Shown here: piece after piece, positions 29,333 to 39,082 of the stretch
Numbering within the stretch: the first letter of the stretch is position 1
Layout: every line of letters starts with the position of its first letter
From: an uncultured Ruminococcus sp.
GTDB taxonomy: Bacteria; Bacillota; Clostridia; Oscillospirales; Acutalibacteraceae
Reading direction: 5' to 3'
NCBI GenBank assembly: GCA_905235715.1
Contig: CAJONB010000007.1
Span: forward strand, 32,835 to 96,834
DNA length: 64,000 nucleotides
The notes under the pieces: model-generated
What the model saw: the letters and a program-made list of their open reading frames with translations, nothing else
Database searches by the model: none
What the model was told of the DNA's origin: nothing
Program-made: the position numbers and the translations under genes

Positions 29333-29596
29333 ATGAAAATCAAAAATGACTTTATCTTAAAGAAAATCGCGGGCAGCTACGTCGTTGTTCCCGTTCGTCA
29401 GCAGGCGGTGGATTTCTCGGGAATCATCAAGCTTTCCGACACCGGCGCGTTTTTGTGGAAGCTGCTGGAGGACGGCGCGGACAGGGAAGAGCTGGTCGCA
29501 AAATTACTGGACGAATATCTGGTGGACGAGGCGAAGGCTGAGGCGGACGTCGACCGTTTTATCGAGCGCTTGAACGAGGTCGGTCTCCTTGAGTGA
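29333..29596 (+). CDS. PqqD-family protein (RiPP recognition element fold)
   Basis: FILKKIAGSYVVVPVRQQAVDFSGIIKLSDTGAFLWKLLEDGADREELVAKLLDEYLVDEAKAEADVDRFIERLNEVGLLE. Confidence 0.85.
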   Translation: MKIKNDFILKKIAGSYVVVPVRQQAVDFSGIIKLSDTGAFLWKLLEDGADREELVAKLLDEYLVDEAKAEADVDRFIERLNEVGLLE

Positions 29597-30044
29597 GCGG
29601 ATATCGAACCGCGAGTTCCTTGCTGTGATGCAGGAGGCGTTCAGCCGCGGTCAGCAGCTGAAATTTACGCCGTCAGGCACCAGTATGCTCCCGATGCTCG
29701 ACGGCATGAACGATACGGTTACATTTGCCGAGAAGCCGGAGCGTTTAAAAAAATACGACGTTGCTTTTTATCAGCGCAATAACGGTCAGCTGGTGCTGCA
29801 CCGCGTCGTGAAGCTGTGCGGGGACGGCAGCTATGTTTTTTCGGGCGACAATCAGTATTACTATGAGCCGGGTATCCGCGACGAAAATATTCTTGCGCTG
29901 ATGGTCGCGTTTACACACGGAGATAAGGAACATACGACAGACGATTTTTCTTATCGGCTTTATATCCATAGGATGATGCTGAAAAAGCGTTTGCGGATTT
30001 TTGCCGTGAAGGTTTATCATAAGCTTTTTAAACGGAACAGATAG
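29589..30044 (+). CDS. S24/S26-family signal-peptidase-like protease (SipW/ER-type Ser-His dyad)
   Basis: SGTSMLPML (Ser box), LVLHRVVKLCGDGSYVFSGDN (His instead of Lys); no N-terminal TM helix. Confidence 0.75.
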   Translation: MSERISNREFLAVMQEAFSRGQQLKFTPSGTSMLPMLDGMNDTVTFAEKPERLKKYDVAFYQRNNGQLVLHRVVKLCGDGSYVFSGDNQYYYEPGIRDENILALMVAFTHGDKEHTTDDFSYRLYIHRMMLKKRLRIFAVKVYHKLFKRNR

Positions 30045-30056
30045 GCAGGGTTTGTA

Positions 30057-30734
30057 ATGAGTATTTACAGAATTTCGGATTTGAATGTTGAGATTACGAC
30101 GAATTCGGCGACTGTCGCCGAGGCAATCAAGCCTTATGAGGTACAATATCAGGAGCGCCCGAATTTGTCGCTGTTCCTGACGGACGACAGACTATTGGAG
30201 CTGATGGAGGAGAACGAAGGACGTACCGCGGATGTGATTGAGACCGTCTATATCGCGACGCTGTATTCTTGGGCGCTGTTTGACTTCAACGGCTTTCCGA
30301 TTCACGCGACGGCGGTCGAGCAGGACGGTAAGGCGATTCTTTTTGCCGCTCCGTTTGAGGATAACCTTGATTTTATGTCCCTGCTGCCGCAGGACAAGGT
30401 CTTTACCTACGACTATCCCGGCGTCAGAATGCAGGATGATTTGTATTATGCCTTTGATACGCCGTTCGGCATGAAGGGCAAATACGCGAAGAGAGGGAAG
30501 AAGCTGCCGTTGGAGGCAATCGTTTTTGTCGATTCCGGGCGGTTTGATTCTCTGCGTGTATTGGAGGCAAAGGACTTCGTGCCGATGTTTATGCGTGCTG
30601 TCGCTCTGAATGTCCGTCACGAGCGCACGAAGCACACGCTGTTCATTCTTGAGCGCGTCATGCACAGAGTGAAATTTTACGGAGTACGCGACTTGAACGA
30701 CGTCGACTTTATTTTTGAGAGAGTAACAGAATGA
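30057..30734 (+). CDS. HPr-kinase-like protein with degenerate P-loop
   Basis: Layout HATAVEQDGKAILFAAPFEDN... aligns to HprK-like 'HAS/AV..GKA.LF.GPSGTGKS' but lacks Walker A. Confidence 0.5.
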   Translation: MSIYRISDLNVEITTNSATVAEAIKPYEVQYQERPNLSLFLTDDRLLELMEENEGRTADVIETVYIATLYSWALFDFNGFPIHATAVEQDGKAILFAAPFEDNLDFMSLLPQDKVFTYDYPGVRMQDDLYYAFDTPFGMKGKYAKRGKKLPLEAIVFVDSGRFDSLRVLEAKDFVPMFMRAVALNVRHERTKHTLFILERVMHRVKFYGVRDLNDVDFIFERVTE

Positions 30735-32399
30735 AAAAGCAAAACAAGAACGCCTTGCGCTGGATTGTCAACAGCTCAAGGCCTCAGCTTTTCAATATCA
30801 TATTTTTGGCGGCAGTCTACGGACTGAACGCCTTTATCGGCGTGTATAACACCGTTTTTGCAAAGAATCTGGTAGATGCAGCGACGCAGAGAGGGGACTT
30901 GAATCAGGTCATTTATTACGCGCTGATGTATCTCGGCGTTACCGTGGTACAAATTGTAACGCTCGTTTTGGCTCGGATTTTTTCCTTTAAGGTATCTGCA
31001 AAGCTGGAAATGTCCATGAAGAGCAGGCTCTTTTCCGATATGATGGACAAAGGCTATTCCGAGATTACGGCGTATCATTCGGGCGAGTTGATGAACCGCC
31101 TGACAAGTGATGTTTCGGTGATTTCCTCTGCGGTGACTTCCATTTATTCCGAGCGTTGTGTTTTTTATCGTAAAAATCGTCGGCATTTTCTATATCTTAA
31201 TCAACATTGATGTCTTGTTTGCGCTGGTGTTTGTCATCGGCGGGGGTCTGGTATTTGTTGCGTCGTCGCTGTTCAAGCCCGTGACGAAGCGTATGCATAA
31301 GCGTGTGCAGGAAACCGACGGCAAGGTGCGGTCGTTTATGCAGGAGGGATTATCCTCGCTGCTGATGGTCAAGACCTTTGAGGCGCAGGATAAGATGTCC
31401 GCGACCGCCAATCAATTACAGCAGGAAAATTACGAAGCAAAGCGCAGACGGAATATCTTGTCTGTCTGCACCGGTACGGCGGTTTCGGCGGTGTTCTCGC
31501 TCGCGTTTGTGTGGGGACTCGGTTGGGGCGCATTTATGCTGTATCGCGGCGCGATTTCCTACGGTGTGCTGACCCAGATTATTACGCTGGTCGGACAGAT
31601 CCGCACCCCGATTCAGGGCTTGGCGAATATCTTCCCAACTTATTTTAACGCGCTTGCTTCCGCGGAGCGTATCATGGAAATCGAGGATCTGCCCGATGAA
31701 GAAATCATCAACAGCGACCTTGATTTCGGTGAGCTGTATAAGAATATGCGCGAAATCCGCTTTGACCGCCTGACCTTTGCCTTTGACCGCGATAAGGTGT
31801 TTGAGGATACCTCGCTGAGCGTACAAAAGGGCGAGTTCGTCGCAATAGAGGGTATCAGCGGAATCGGCAAAAGTACGCTGCTAAAGCTGCTTTTGAGCGT
31901 TTATCAGCCGCTGGAGGGCGAAATATATATCCAAACGGACGAGGCTAAAATCCCCGTCGACAGAAGCACCCGCAAGCTGTTCTCCTACGTGCCGCAAGGC
32001 AATTTCCTGCTGTCGGGAACGCTCAGGGAGAATGTGGCGTTTGTCGCGCCCAACGCGACGGATGACGATATTCTGAAAGCGGCGAAGATCGCCTGTGCGG
32101 ATGAATTTATCAAGGAGCTGCCCGAGGGCTTGGACACCGTGATTGCCGAGCGCGGCGGCGGACTGAGCGAGGGTCAGGTACAGCGTATCGCTATCGCGAG
32201 AGCAATCCTCTCAGGCGCACCTGTAATGCTGCTTGACGAGGCGACCTCCGCGCTGGATGAAGCGACCGAGGAAAAGCTGCTGAAAAACCTCAGAGAATTG
32301 CAGGACGTTACCTGTATCATCGTTTCGCATAAAAAAGCCGCCGAGCAAATCTGCGACAAAATCGTTTCTATCATTGATAAGAAAATTAATATCAGATAA
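30731..32399 (+). pseudogene. ABC exporter (TM-ATPase half transporter), disrupted by an apparent +1 frameshift near 31143-31145
   Basis: Frame 1 ends ...LMNRLTSDVSVISSAVTSI; the next frame continues IPSVVFFIVKIVGIFYIL...GISGIGKSTLL...LSEGQVQRIAIARAI...MLLDEATSALD. Confidence 0.88.
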
Positions 32400-32479
32400 T
32401 TTTACGGTAACGGGATAGATACAAAGTATTGATTCGTCAAAGACGACAAAAAATCTCTCGGAAATTCCGTACTTTTTAC

Positions 32480-32508
32480 TTGACAATTTTTTCTTCCTTA
32501 TATATAAT
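32480..32508 (+). promoter_or_regulatory. Consensus sigma-A promoter
   Basis: TTGACA N17 TATAAT upstream of the DUF177-rpmF operon. Confidence 0.88.
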
Positions 32509-32550
32509 ACAAAGTAGCGTTTTAATATGGTTCAGTCTGCGGAGGTAGTC

Positions 32551-33045
32551 ATGCTGTTAGATCTCAGAGAGCTTTTTGTATCCGACGGCGCGGTGAAGGA
32601 CGCGGCTTATCCGCTCAGTATGGCTGACGTTGATATCGGCGGCGAGCATCCATTCACCTCGCCTGTTGACGTCAAGCTGCACGTCGAGAATAAGGCGGGC
32701 ATCGTCACGATTACGCTTCAGGCGCATTTTATCTACAGTACAACGTGCGACAGATGTATGACGCCGGTTGAGCGGGAATTCTCTTATACTTTTACGCATA
32801 AGCTGATTGAAAGCCTTGAGGAAGAGTATAACGACGACTATATTGAAACTCCGGATTTTATGTTGGATCCGGACGAGCTGGTTATGACTGATATTCTGCT
32901 GGAGTTACCGTCCAAGTTTCTTTGCAGGGGAGACTGTCAAGGTCTCTGTCAAAAATGTGGACATAATCTTAACTTGGGTGACTGTGACTGCGATAAGGCG
33001 GAGATTGACCCGCGGCTCGAAAAATTAAAGGAATTACTAAATTGA
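32551..33045 (+). CDS. DUF177 / YceD-family protein
   Basis: TTCDRCMTPVEREFSY...CRGDCQGLCQKCGHNLNLGDCDCD; located upstream of rpmF. Confidence 0.88.
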   Translation: MLLDLRELFVSDGAVKDAAYPLSMADVDIGGEHPFTSPVDVKLHVENKAGIVTITLQAHFIYSTTCDRCMTPVEREFSYTFTHKLIESLEEEYNDDYIETPDFMLDPDELVMTDILLELPSKFLCRGDCQGLCQKCGHNLNLGDCDCDKAEIDPRLEKLKELLN

Positions 33046-33073
33046 TATATCACTAAGATAGGAGGGTATTAGC

Positions 33074-33259
33074 ATGGCTGTACCGGCTAGAAAACATTCA
33101 CACGCGAGAAAGATGAAGAGAAGATCCAACGTTTGGAAGCTCCAGACTCCGGCGCTCTCAATCTGCCCCGATTGCGGCGAGTACAAGGCTCCCCACAAGG
33201 TATGCCCGAACTGCGGTATGTATAACGGCAGACAGGTCATCGCCAAGGATGCAGACTGA
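33074..33259 (+). CDS. rpmF: 50S ribosomal protein L32
   Basis: MAVPARKHSHARKMKRRSNVWKLQTPALSICPDCGEYKAPHKVCPNCGMYNGRQV. Confidence 0.97.
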   Translation: MAVPARKHSHARKMKRRSNVWKLQTPALSICPDCGEYKAPHKVCPNCGMYNGRQVIAKDAD

Positions 33260-33296
33260 TAACCGCACTATTACGGTTTAATAACAAAAGTATTCA

Positions 33297-33325
33297 GGCG
33301 GGCAGGAGACTGACCGCCCTTTTGT
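33297..33325 (+). terminator. rpmF terminator
   Basis: ggcgg gcaggagactga ccgcc cttttgtttt. Confidence 0.7.
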
Positions 33326-33368
33326 TTTAGTATGAAACTTGATTCTTCCCATAAACGGAGGTGAGCCT

Positions 33369-34685
33369 GTGTCTGTACAAATTAAAACCGTCGTGCGGCA
33401 CAGCTACGCCGACCGTGCGGGAATCAAGGACGGCGAATACTTGCTTTCTGTCAACGGCAACGATATCGTCGATGTGCTCGATTACCGCTTTTATCAGCTT
33501 AATTCTTCATTAGAATTAAAAATCCGCGATAATAAGGGCGGGGTGCGCACCGTGCACATCAGAAAGCCCGAGTATGAGGAGCTGGGGCTGGACTTTGAAA
33601 CCTACCTGATGGATAAGGAAAAGTCCTGCCGCAACAAATGTATCTTCTGCTTTATCGACCAGCTTCCGAAGGGTTTGCGCGAGACCTTGTATTTCAAGGA
33701 TGACGACAGCCGCCTGTCGTTCTTGTTCGGCAACTATGTCACCCTGACGAATTTGTCCGAGCATGAAATCAGCCGCATTATCAAAATGCATATCAGCCCG
33801 ATCAACGTCAGCGTACATACGACGAATCCCGAGCTGCGCGTGAAGATGATGGGCAACCGCTTTGCGGGAGATTCGCTGAAAATCCTCAAGCGCTTTGCGG
33901 ACAGCTCTATCGATATCAATACCCAGATCGTCTGCTGTCCCGGTATCAATGACGGCGATGAGCTCAGGCGCAGTCTGCGCGATTTATATGATTACAACGT
34001 CAATTTAATTGCGGTTGTACCCGTGGGACTGACAAAGTACCGCGAGGGGCTGTATCCCCTGACGCCGTTTACCCGTGAAAAAGCGGCAGAAACCGTCGAT
34101 ATTCTCGAAGAATTCGGCGATATGTGTCTGCAAACCCGCGGGAAACGGATTGCCTACGCCGCCGACGAGCTGTATATCAAGGCGGGGAGAGAGATTCCCG
34201 ACGCGAGCTTTTACGGCGATTTTGAAGCGATTGAAAACGGCGTCGGCTTGCTTGCAATGCTGAAAGAGGATTTGCTCGGCGAGCTGGAATACCGCGAAGC
34301 GAATCCCGAAATCCGCCGCACGGTTTCGATTGCCTGCGGTACCTCCGCCGCACCCTATCTCAGAGAGCTGATGGATAGGGTGGAGGAGAAATTCACCGGC
34401 GTTCATGTTAATGTTTATCCGGTTGTGAACGACTTTTTCGGTGAGATGATCAACGTCAGCGGACTGGTAGTCGGCGGCGATTTGATTCGTCAGCTCAAAA
34501 ATAAGCCGCTCGGAGATGAACTGCTCATTTCCTCGGCAATGCTTCGATTTGAAAACGACCTCTTTCTTGACGACGTCCATATCGACGACGTGATGAAGGA
34601 GCTGAATATACACGTAACCCCCATCAATAACGACGGCGTTATGCTGCTTGATGCAATTTTGGGAGAGGAGGGGGAAAATGGCTAA
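33369..34685 (+). CDS. DUF512 radical-SAM-like protein with N-terminal PDZ-like domain
   Basis: GTG start after ggaggtg; CRNKCIFCFIDQLPKGLRETLYFKDDDSRLSFL. Confidence 0.88.
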   Translation: MSVQIKTVVRHSYADRAGIKDGEYLLSVNGNDIVDVLDYRFYQLNSSLELKIRDNKGGVRTVHIRKPEYEELGLDFETYLMDKEKSCRNKCIFCFIDQLPKGLRETLYFKDDDSRLSFLFGNYVTLTNLSEHEISRIIKMHISPINVSVHTTNPELRVKMMGNRFAGDSLKILKRFADSSIDINTQIVCCPGINDGDELRRSLRDLYDYNVNLIAVVPVGLTKYREGLYPLTPFTREKAAETVDILEEFGDMCLQTRGKRIAYAADELYIKAGREIPDASFYGDFEAIENGVGLLAMLKEDLLGELEYREANPEIRRTVSIACGTSAAPYLRELMDRVEEKFTGVHVNVYPVVNDFFGEMINVSGLVVGGDLIRQLKNKPLGDELLISSAMLRFENDLFLDDVHIDDVMKELNIHVTPINNDGVMLLDAILGEEGENG

Positions 34686-35997
34686 ACCTGTAATTGCGAT
34701 TGTCGGCAGACCGAATGTCGGCAAAAGCACCTTATTCAATAAATTGGTTGGCGAGCGTATTTCTATCGTAGACGATACGCCCGGCGTTACCCGCGACCGT
34801 ATTTACGGCGATGTGGAGTGGAGCGGACGAAAGGCGCTGCTGATAGATACCGGCGGCATCGAGCCGTTCTCCGATGATGTGATTTTGTCCCAAATGCGCG
34901 AGCAGGCGCAGCTTGCGATTGATACCGCAGACGCAATCATCATGGTGACGGACGTGCGTTCGGGTTTGGTCGCGACGGATGAAGAAGTGGCGAATATGCT
35001 GATAAAAAGCAACAAGCCGCTTGTCCTCTGTGTCAATAAGTGCGATTCAATCGGCGACCCGCCGCCCGAATTTTATGAATTTTACAAGCTTCCCTTAGAG
35101 CCGGTTGCCGTATCCTCCATACACGGACACGGTACAGGCGATTTGCTTGACGCTGTCTTTGAAAAGCTGGAAAGCTATGTGGAGGAGGAAGCCGACCCCG
35201 AGGTGATCTCTGTCGCGGTTATCGGCAGACCGAACGTCGGCAAATCCTCTCTGATAAACAAAATCACCGGTGAAAACCGCTGTATTGTGTCCGATATCGC
35301 AGGTACCACCCGCGACACGATTGATACGAAAATCGAGAACAAGCACGGCGTATTTAACTTTATTGATACCGCCGGGATGCGCCGCAAGAGCAAGGTGCTC
35401 GACCAAATCGAGCGCTATTCGATTTTGCGCGCAAAAACGGCGATTGAGCGCTGTGACGTCTGCGTGATTATGCTCGACGCCGAAACTGGCATCACCGAGC
35501 AGGATACCAAGGTCGCCGGATTGGCGCTCGAAGCGGGCAAGGCCTGTATTATCGCTGTCAACAAGTGGGACGCGATTGAAAAGGACGACAAGACCATGCA
35601 GAATTTCCGCAAGGATATCGAGCGTGATTTTGCCTTTATGAGCTATGCTCCGTCGGTCTTTATCTCCGCAAAAACAGGTCAGCGGCTTGACAATCTCTTT
35701 GAAAATATCGTTCATGTCGCCAATACGGCGACGACCCGTATCACAACCGGCTTGCTCAACGACCTGCTTGCGACTGCGACGGCTCGTGTTCAGCCGCCGA
35801 CCGATAAGGGCAGACGATTAAAGATTTACTATATGACACAGGCTTCCGTGAAGCCTCCGACATTCATTTTCTTCTGCAACAGCGCCGAGTTGTTCCATTT
35901 TTCCTACCAGAGATATCTGGAGAACCGGCTGCGTGAGGCGTTCGATTTCAGCGGTACGCCGATCAGATTTGTAATAAGGGAGAAGAGCGACAAGTGA
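34678..35997 (+). CDS. der: Ribosome biogenesis GTPase Der
   Basis: Two GTPase domains, IVGRPNVGKSTLFNKL and VIGRPNVGKSSLINKI, plus KH-like C-terminus. Confidence 0.96.
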   Translation: MAKPVIAIVGRPNVGKSTLFNKLVGERISIVDDTPGVTRDRIYGDVEWSGRKALLIDTGGIEPFSDDVILSQMREQAQLAIDTADAIIMVTDVRSGLVATDEEVANMLIKSNKPLVLCVNKCDSIGDPPPEFYEFYKLPLEPVAVSSIHGHGTGDLLDAVFEKLESYVEEEADPEVISVAVIGRPNVGKSSLINKITGENRCIVSDIAGTTRDTIDTKIENKHGVFNFIDTAGMRRKSKVLDQIERYSILRAKTAIERCDVCVIMLDAETGITEQDTKVAGLALEAGKACIIAVNKWDAIEKDDKTMQNFRKDIERDFAFMSYAPSVFISAKTGQRLDNLFENIVHVANTATTRITTGLLNDLLATATARVQPPTDKGRRLKIYYMTQASVKPPTFIFFCNSAELFHFSYQRYLENRLREAFDFSGTPIRFVIREKSDK

Positions 35998-36710
35998 ACT
36001 GGAATCCTATTATATGCAGTGTGGCGACAGCGGTCATCGCCTATTTGCTGGGCAGCTTCAGCCCCGCGATTGTCTTTACAAGATTGGCGATAAAAGAAGA
36101 TATCCGCACGCTCGGCTCAGGTAACGCGGGCTTTACCAACGTGCTGCGTTCGGTCGGCGTCGGTCCTGCGGCGCTTACCATTATTTGTGACTTTTTAAAA
36201 GGAGTTGTCGCCGTGCTGATTGGCTGGTGGCTGTTTGCTTCCATGCCGATTACCAACGATGTTGCGCGGATAGAGTACGTCAAATATGCCGGCTATCTTG
36301 CCGGAGCTTTTGTCGTCATCGGACATTCCTTTCCGGTTTATTATAAATTTAAGGGCGGCAAGGGCGTTACGACTGCTGCCGCAGCGATACTGGTTATCGA
36401 TTACAGGGTGTTTCTGCTGATATTAGCGACATTTTTGATTATTTTTCTCTGTACGAAATTGGTATCGCTCGGCTCGATCGCCTGTGCGGCGCTCTTTCCG
36501 GTTTATACCTGTTTGATAACCTATTTTTGCGATTATTTACCGTCGCTCGGGACGGAAAATGAAATCCGGTTTCGCTTTGTCCTGATTTCTACGGGGTGCG
36601 CTCTGGTCATCGGACAGATGATTATTGTGCGCCACCATTCGAATATTCAGCGGCTCTTAGCCGGACAGGAAAAAAAGCTCAAGGTAAAGAAAAATCCGCA
36701 AGTGAAATGA
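35994..36710 (+). CDS. plsY: Glycerol-3-phosphate acyltransferase
   Basis: YLLGSFSPAIVFTRL, GSGNAGFTNVLRSVG, FKGGKGVTT. Confidence 0.93.
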   Translation: MNWNPIICSVATAVIAYLLGSFSPAIVFTRLAIKEDIRTLGSGNAGFTNVLRSVGVGPAALTIICDFLKGVVAVLIGWWLFASMPITNDVARIEYVKYAGYLAGAFVVIGHSFPVYYKFKGGKGVTTAAAAILVIDYRVFLLILATFLIIFLCTKLVSLGSIACAALFPVYTCLITYFCDYLPSLGTENEIRFRFVLISTGCALVIGQMIIVRHHSNIQRLLAGQEKKLKVKKNPQVK

Positions 36711-36729
36711 TAAAAGATAGGGGTAACGT

Positions 36730-38046
36730 ATGAAAAAAGTAATAGCTGTTTGCGTCGCTGTTTTGATTCTTTGTATGACGGCGATATCCGCATCCGCGTT
36801 GGATTACGGCTTTAATGTGGAAACGGTCAGTAAAGGGATTTATCTTGAAGAGCTGAATTCAGGCGTTGTTGTCTTTGAAAAAGACGCGGATGTACAGACG
36901 TATCCGGCGTCGACGACAAAAATCATGACCTATATCATTGTCGCGGAAAATGTCGCCGATTTTGACGGTACAATGGTGGAAATCACCGAGGACGCGTTGG
37001 CGACGCTCGACCCTGAGAGTTCCGTTATGGGACTGACCGACCATATCGGAGAGAGCTTTTCTGTCAAGGATCTGCTCTACGGTCTGATGCTTCCGTCTGG
37101 TAACGACGCGGCTCTGGTGCTTGCGACCTATGTCGGCAACGGCAGTATCGACGCTTTTGTGGAGCTGATGAATAACAAGGCGAAGGAGCTGGGCTGTGCA
37201 GGCACGCATTTTGCCAATCCTCACGGATTGTACGATCCCGATCATTATTCAACGCCGCGCGATATGGCGAAGATTACCAAGTATGCGTTAACGGTCAGGG
37301 ACTTTGCCGAAATCTCCAACACCAAGCAGTATACGCCCGCAGGCTTTGAGGATCCGATCGTCACAACGAACTATATGATTGATAAAGACGGTCATAACGG
37401 CGATTACTACTATCCCTATGCAAAAGGTATCAAGACAGGCTTTACCGACGAAGCGGGAAGGTGTCTTGTCACCACGGCGGCGACGGATAGTTATAACTAT
37501 CTTTGTATCGCGTTCGGTGCAGCGTATTCTTATGAAGATGATATCAACTACGCGATGCTTGACAGCATTAACCTGTATAATTGGGCTTTTGACAATATTG
37601 CTTATCAAACAGTTTATCCGACGACGGATGTAGTTGCGAATATCGAGGTCGACAATACAAAGGAGAATACCACGCTCGACCTTGTCCCTACGGCAGATGT
37701 GAAAGCGCTTTTGCCGGTTGGCTATCGGCCCGAGCTGATTACGACGCAGACCGATATGCCCGGGAGTGTTTCCGCGCCGATCAATCAGGGTAGCGTTGTC
37801 GGTAAGTTGAATGTCTATTATAACAACGAGTTGGTTACGACTGCTGAGCTTTGTGCCTCTGCGAGCATTGACGGCGATTCAAAATCGCAGCAGTCGAAGA
37901 GCGATACCGAGGATACGGTAAAGTTGATTTTGATTATCGTATTCATTGTCGCGACAGTGATTATTTTGCTTATCGTTTACCTCGTCGTCAATAAAGCACG
38001 CCGAAAAAAGCGCGAGGTACAACGGCATAGGCGCAGATATTATTGA
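36730..38046 (+). CDS. D-alanyl-D-alanine carboxypeptidase
   Basis: Signal peptide; YPASTTKIMT (SxxK), SGND, KGIKTGFTDEAGRCLV (KTG); C-terminal TM. Confidence 0.92.
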   Translation: MKKVIAVCVAVLILCMTAISASALDYGFNVETVSKGIYLEELNSGVVVFEKDADVQTYPASTTKIMTYIIVAENVADFDGTMVEITEDALATLDPESSVMGLTDHIGESFSVKDLLYGLMLPSGNDAALVLATYVGNGSIDAFVELMNNKAKELGCAGTHFANPHGLYDPDHYSTPRDMAKITKYALTVRDFAEISNTKQYTPAGFEDPIVTTNYMIDKDGHNGDYYYPYAKGIKTGFTDEAGRCLVTTAATDSYNYLCIAFGAAYSYEDDINYAMLDSINLYNWAFDNIAYQTVYPTTDVVANIEVDNTKENTTLDLVPTADVKALLPVGYRPELITTQTDMPGSVSAPINQGSVVGKLNVYYNNELVTTAELCASASIDGDSKSQQSKSDTEDTVKLILIIVFIVATVIILLIVYLVVNKARRKKREVQRHRRRYY

Positions 38047-38052
38047 TAATGC

Positions 38053-38081
38053 TTGACTATTGCCCGCAAGAAGTATAGAAT
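38053..38081 (+). promoter_or_regulatory. Sigma-A promoter for the HIT gene
   Basis: TTGACT N17 TAGAAT. Confidence 0.65.
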
Positions 38082-38113
38082 AGCGTTGTAATCATTATTT
38101 TGGAGGCTCGAAT

Positions 38114-38455
38114 ATGTCTGACTGTGTATTTTGTAAAATTATCAACAACGAAATTCCCTCAAAGCGCGTGTATGAGGATGAGCGTATTATCGCAATCCGT
38201 GACCTCAGCCCGCAGGCTCCGGTGCATGTCCTGTTTATCCCGAAGGAGCATATCTGCTGTGCTAACGCGCTGAATGACAGCAACAGCGATATTGTCGCGC
38301 ACATCTTCTCAAAGATTCCCGCAATCGCTAAGGAGCTGGGACTGGAGAACGGCTACCGAGTTGTTAACAACTGCGGCGAGGACGGCGGTCAGACCGTCAT
38401 GCATCTTCATTTCCACCTGCTCGGCGGAAAGAAGCTCGACGTCACTATGGCATGA
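38114..38455 (+). CDS. HIT-family (HinT-like) protein
   Basis: CVFCKIINNEIPSKRVYEDE ... GQTVMHLHFHLLGGK. Confidence 0.94.
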   Translation: MSDCVFCKIINNEIPSKRVYEDERIIAIRDLSPQAPVHVLFIPKEHICCANALNDSNSDIVAHIFSKIPAIAKELGLENGYRVVNNCGEDGGQTVMHLHFHLLGGKKLDVTMA

Positions 38456-38509
38456 AGAATCCGGCGTAAAATCGCAGGATTGATTATAAAAAGAAGAAGG
38501 TAAGGAATT

Positions 38510-39049
38510 ATGGCAAAAACACATAAGATGACAATTGCCGGCTGTGAGCGCGAGCTGCCGCTGTGCGAGGTAAATGACAAGCTGGATATCGCCGCGTTTA
38601 TTATGTTCGGCGACGTGGAAATCACCGAGAAAGCCGCAGAGGCGCTGTTAAAGGTTGCTCCCGAGCACGATATTGTTATAACCGCTGAGGCAAAGGGAAT
38701 TCCGATTGGCTACGAGGTTGCGCGTCAGGGCTGCCGTGAGTATGTTGTCGCCCGAAAGGGGTTGAAGGTGTATATGCCCGACCCCATCAGCGTCAACGTA
38801 AAATCCATCACCACATTTAACTGCCAGACGCTTTATCTCGGCCGTGACGATGCGGATAAACTGAAAGGCAGACGCGTCCTGATTGTGGACGACGTTATCT
38901 CTACCGGCGAAAGCCTGAGGGCAGTTGAGGAGCTTGTTAAAGCGGCAGGCGGCAATATCGTCGGCAAGGTAGCGGTACTCGCCGAGGGCGACGCCGCTGA
39001 CAGAGATGATATTATCTTCCTCGAGAAGCTCCCCGTATTTCCGAAGTAA
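38510..39049 (+). CDS. Adenine-phosphoribosyltransferase-like protein
   Basis: EAKGIPIGYEVAR ... VLIVDDVISTGESLRAVEELV. Confidence 0.82.
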   Translation: MAKTHKMTIAGCERELPLCEVNDKLDIAAFIMFGDVEITEKAAEALLKVAPEHDIVITAEAKGIPIGYEVARQGCREYVVARKGLKVYMPDPISVNVKSITTFNCQTLYLGRDDADKLKGRRVLIVDDVISTGESLRAVEELVKAAGGNIVGKVAVLAEGDAADRDDIIFLEKLPVFPK

Positions 39050-39082
39050 GCAACCCACAACGTCAAATGAACAGGTGAGATT

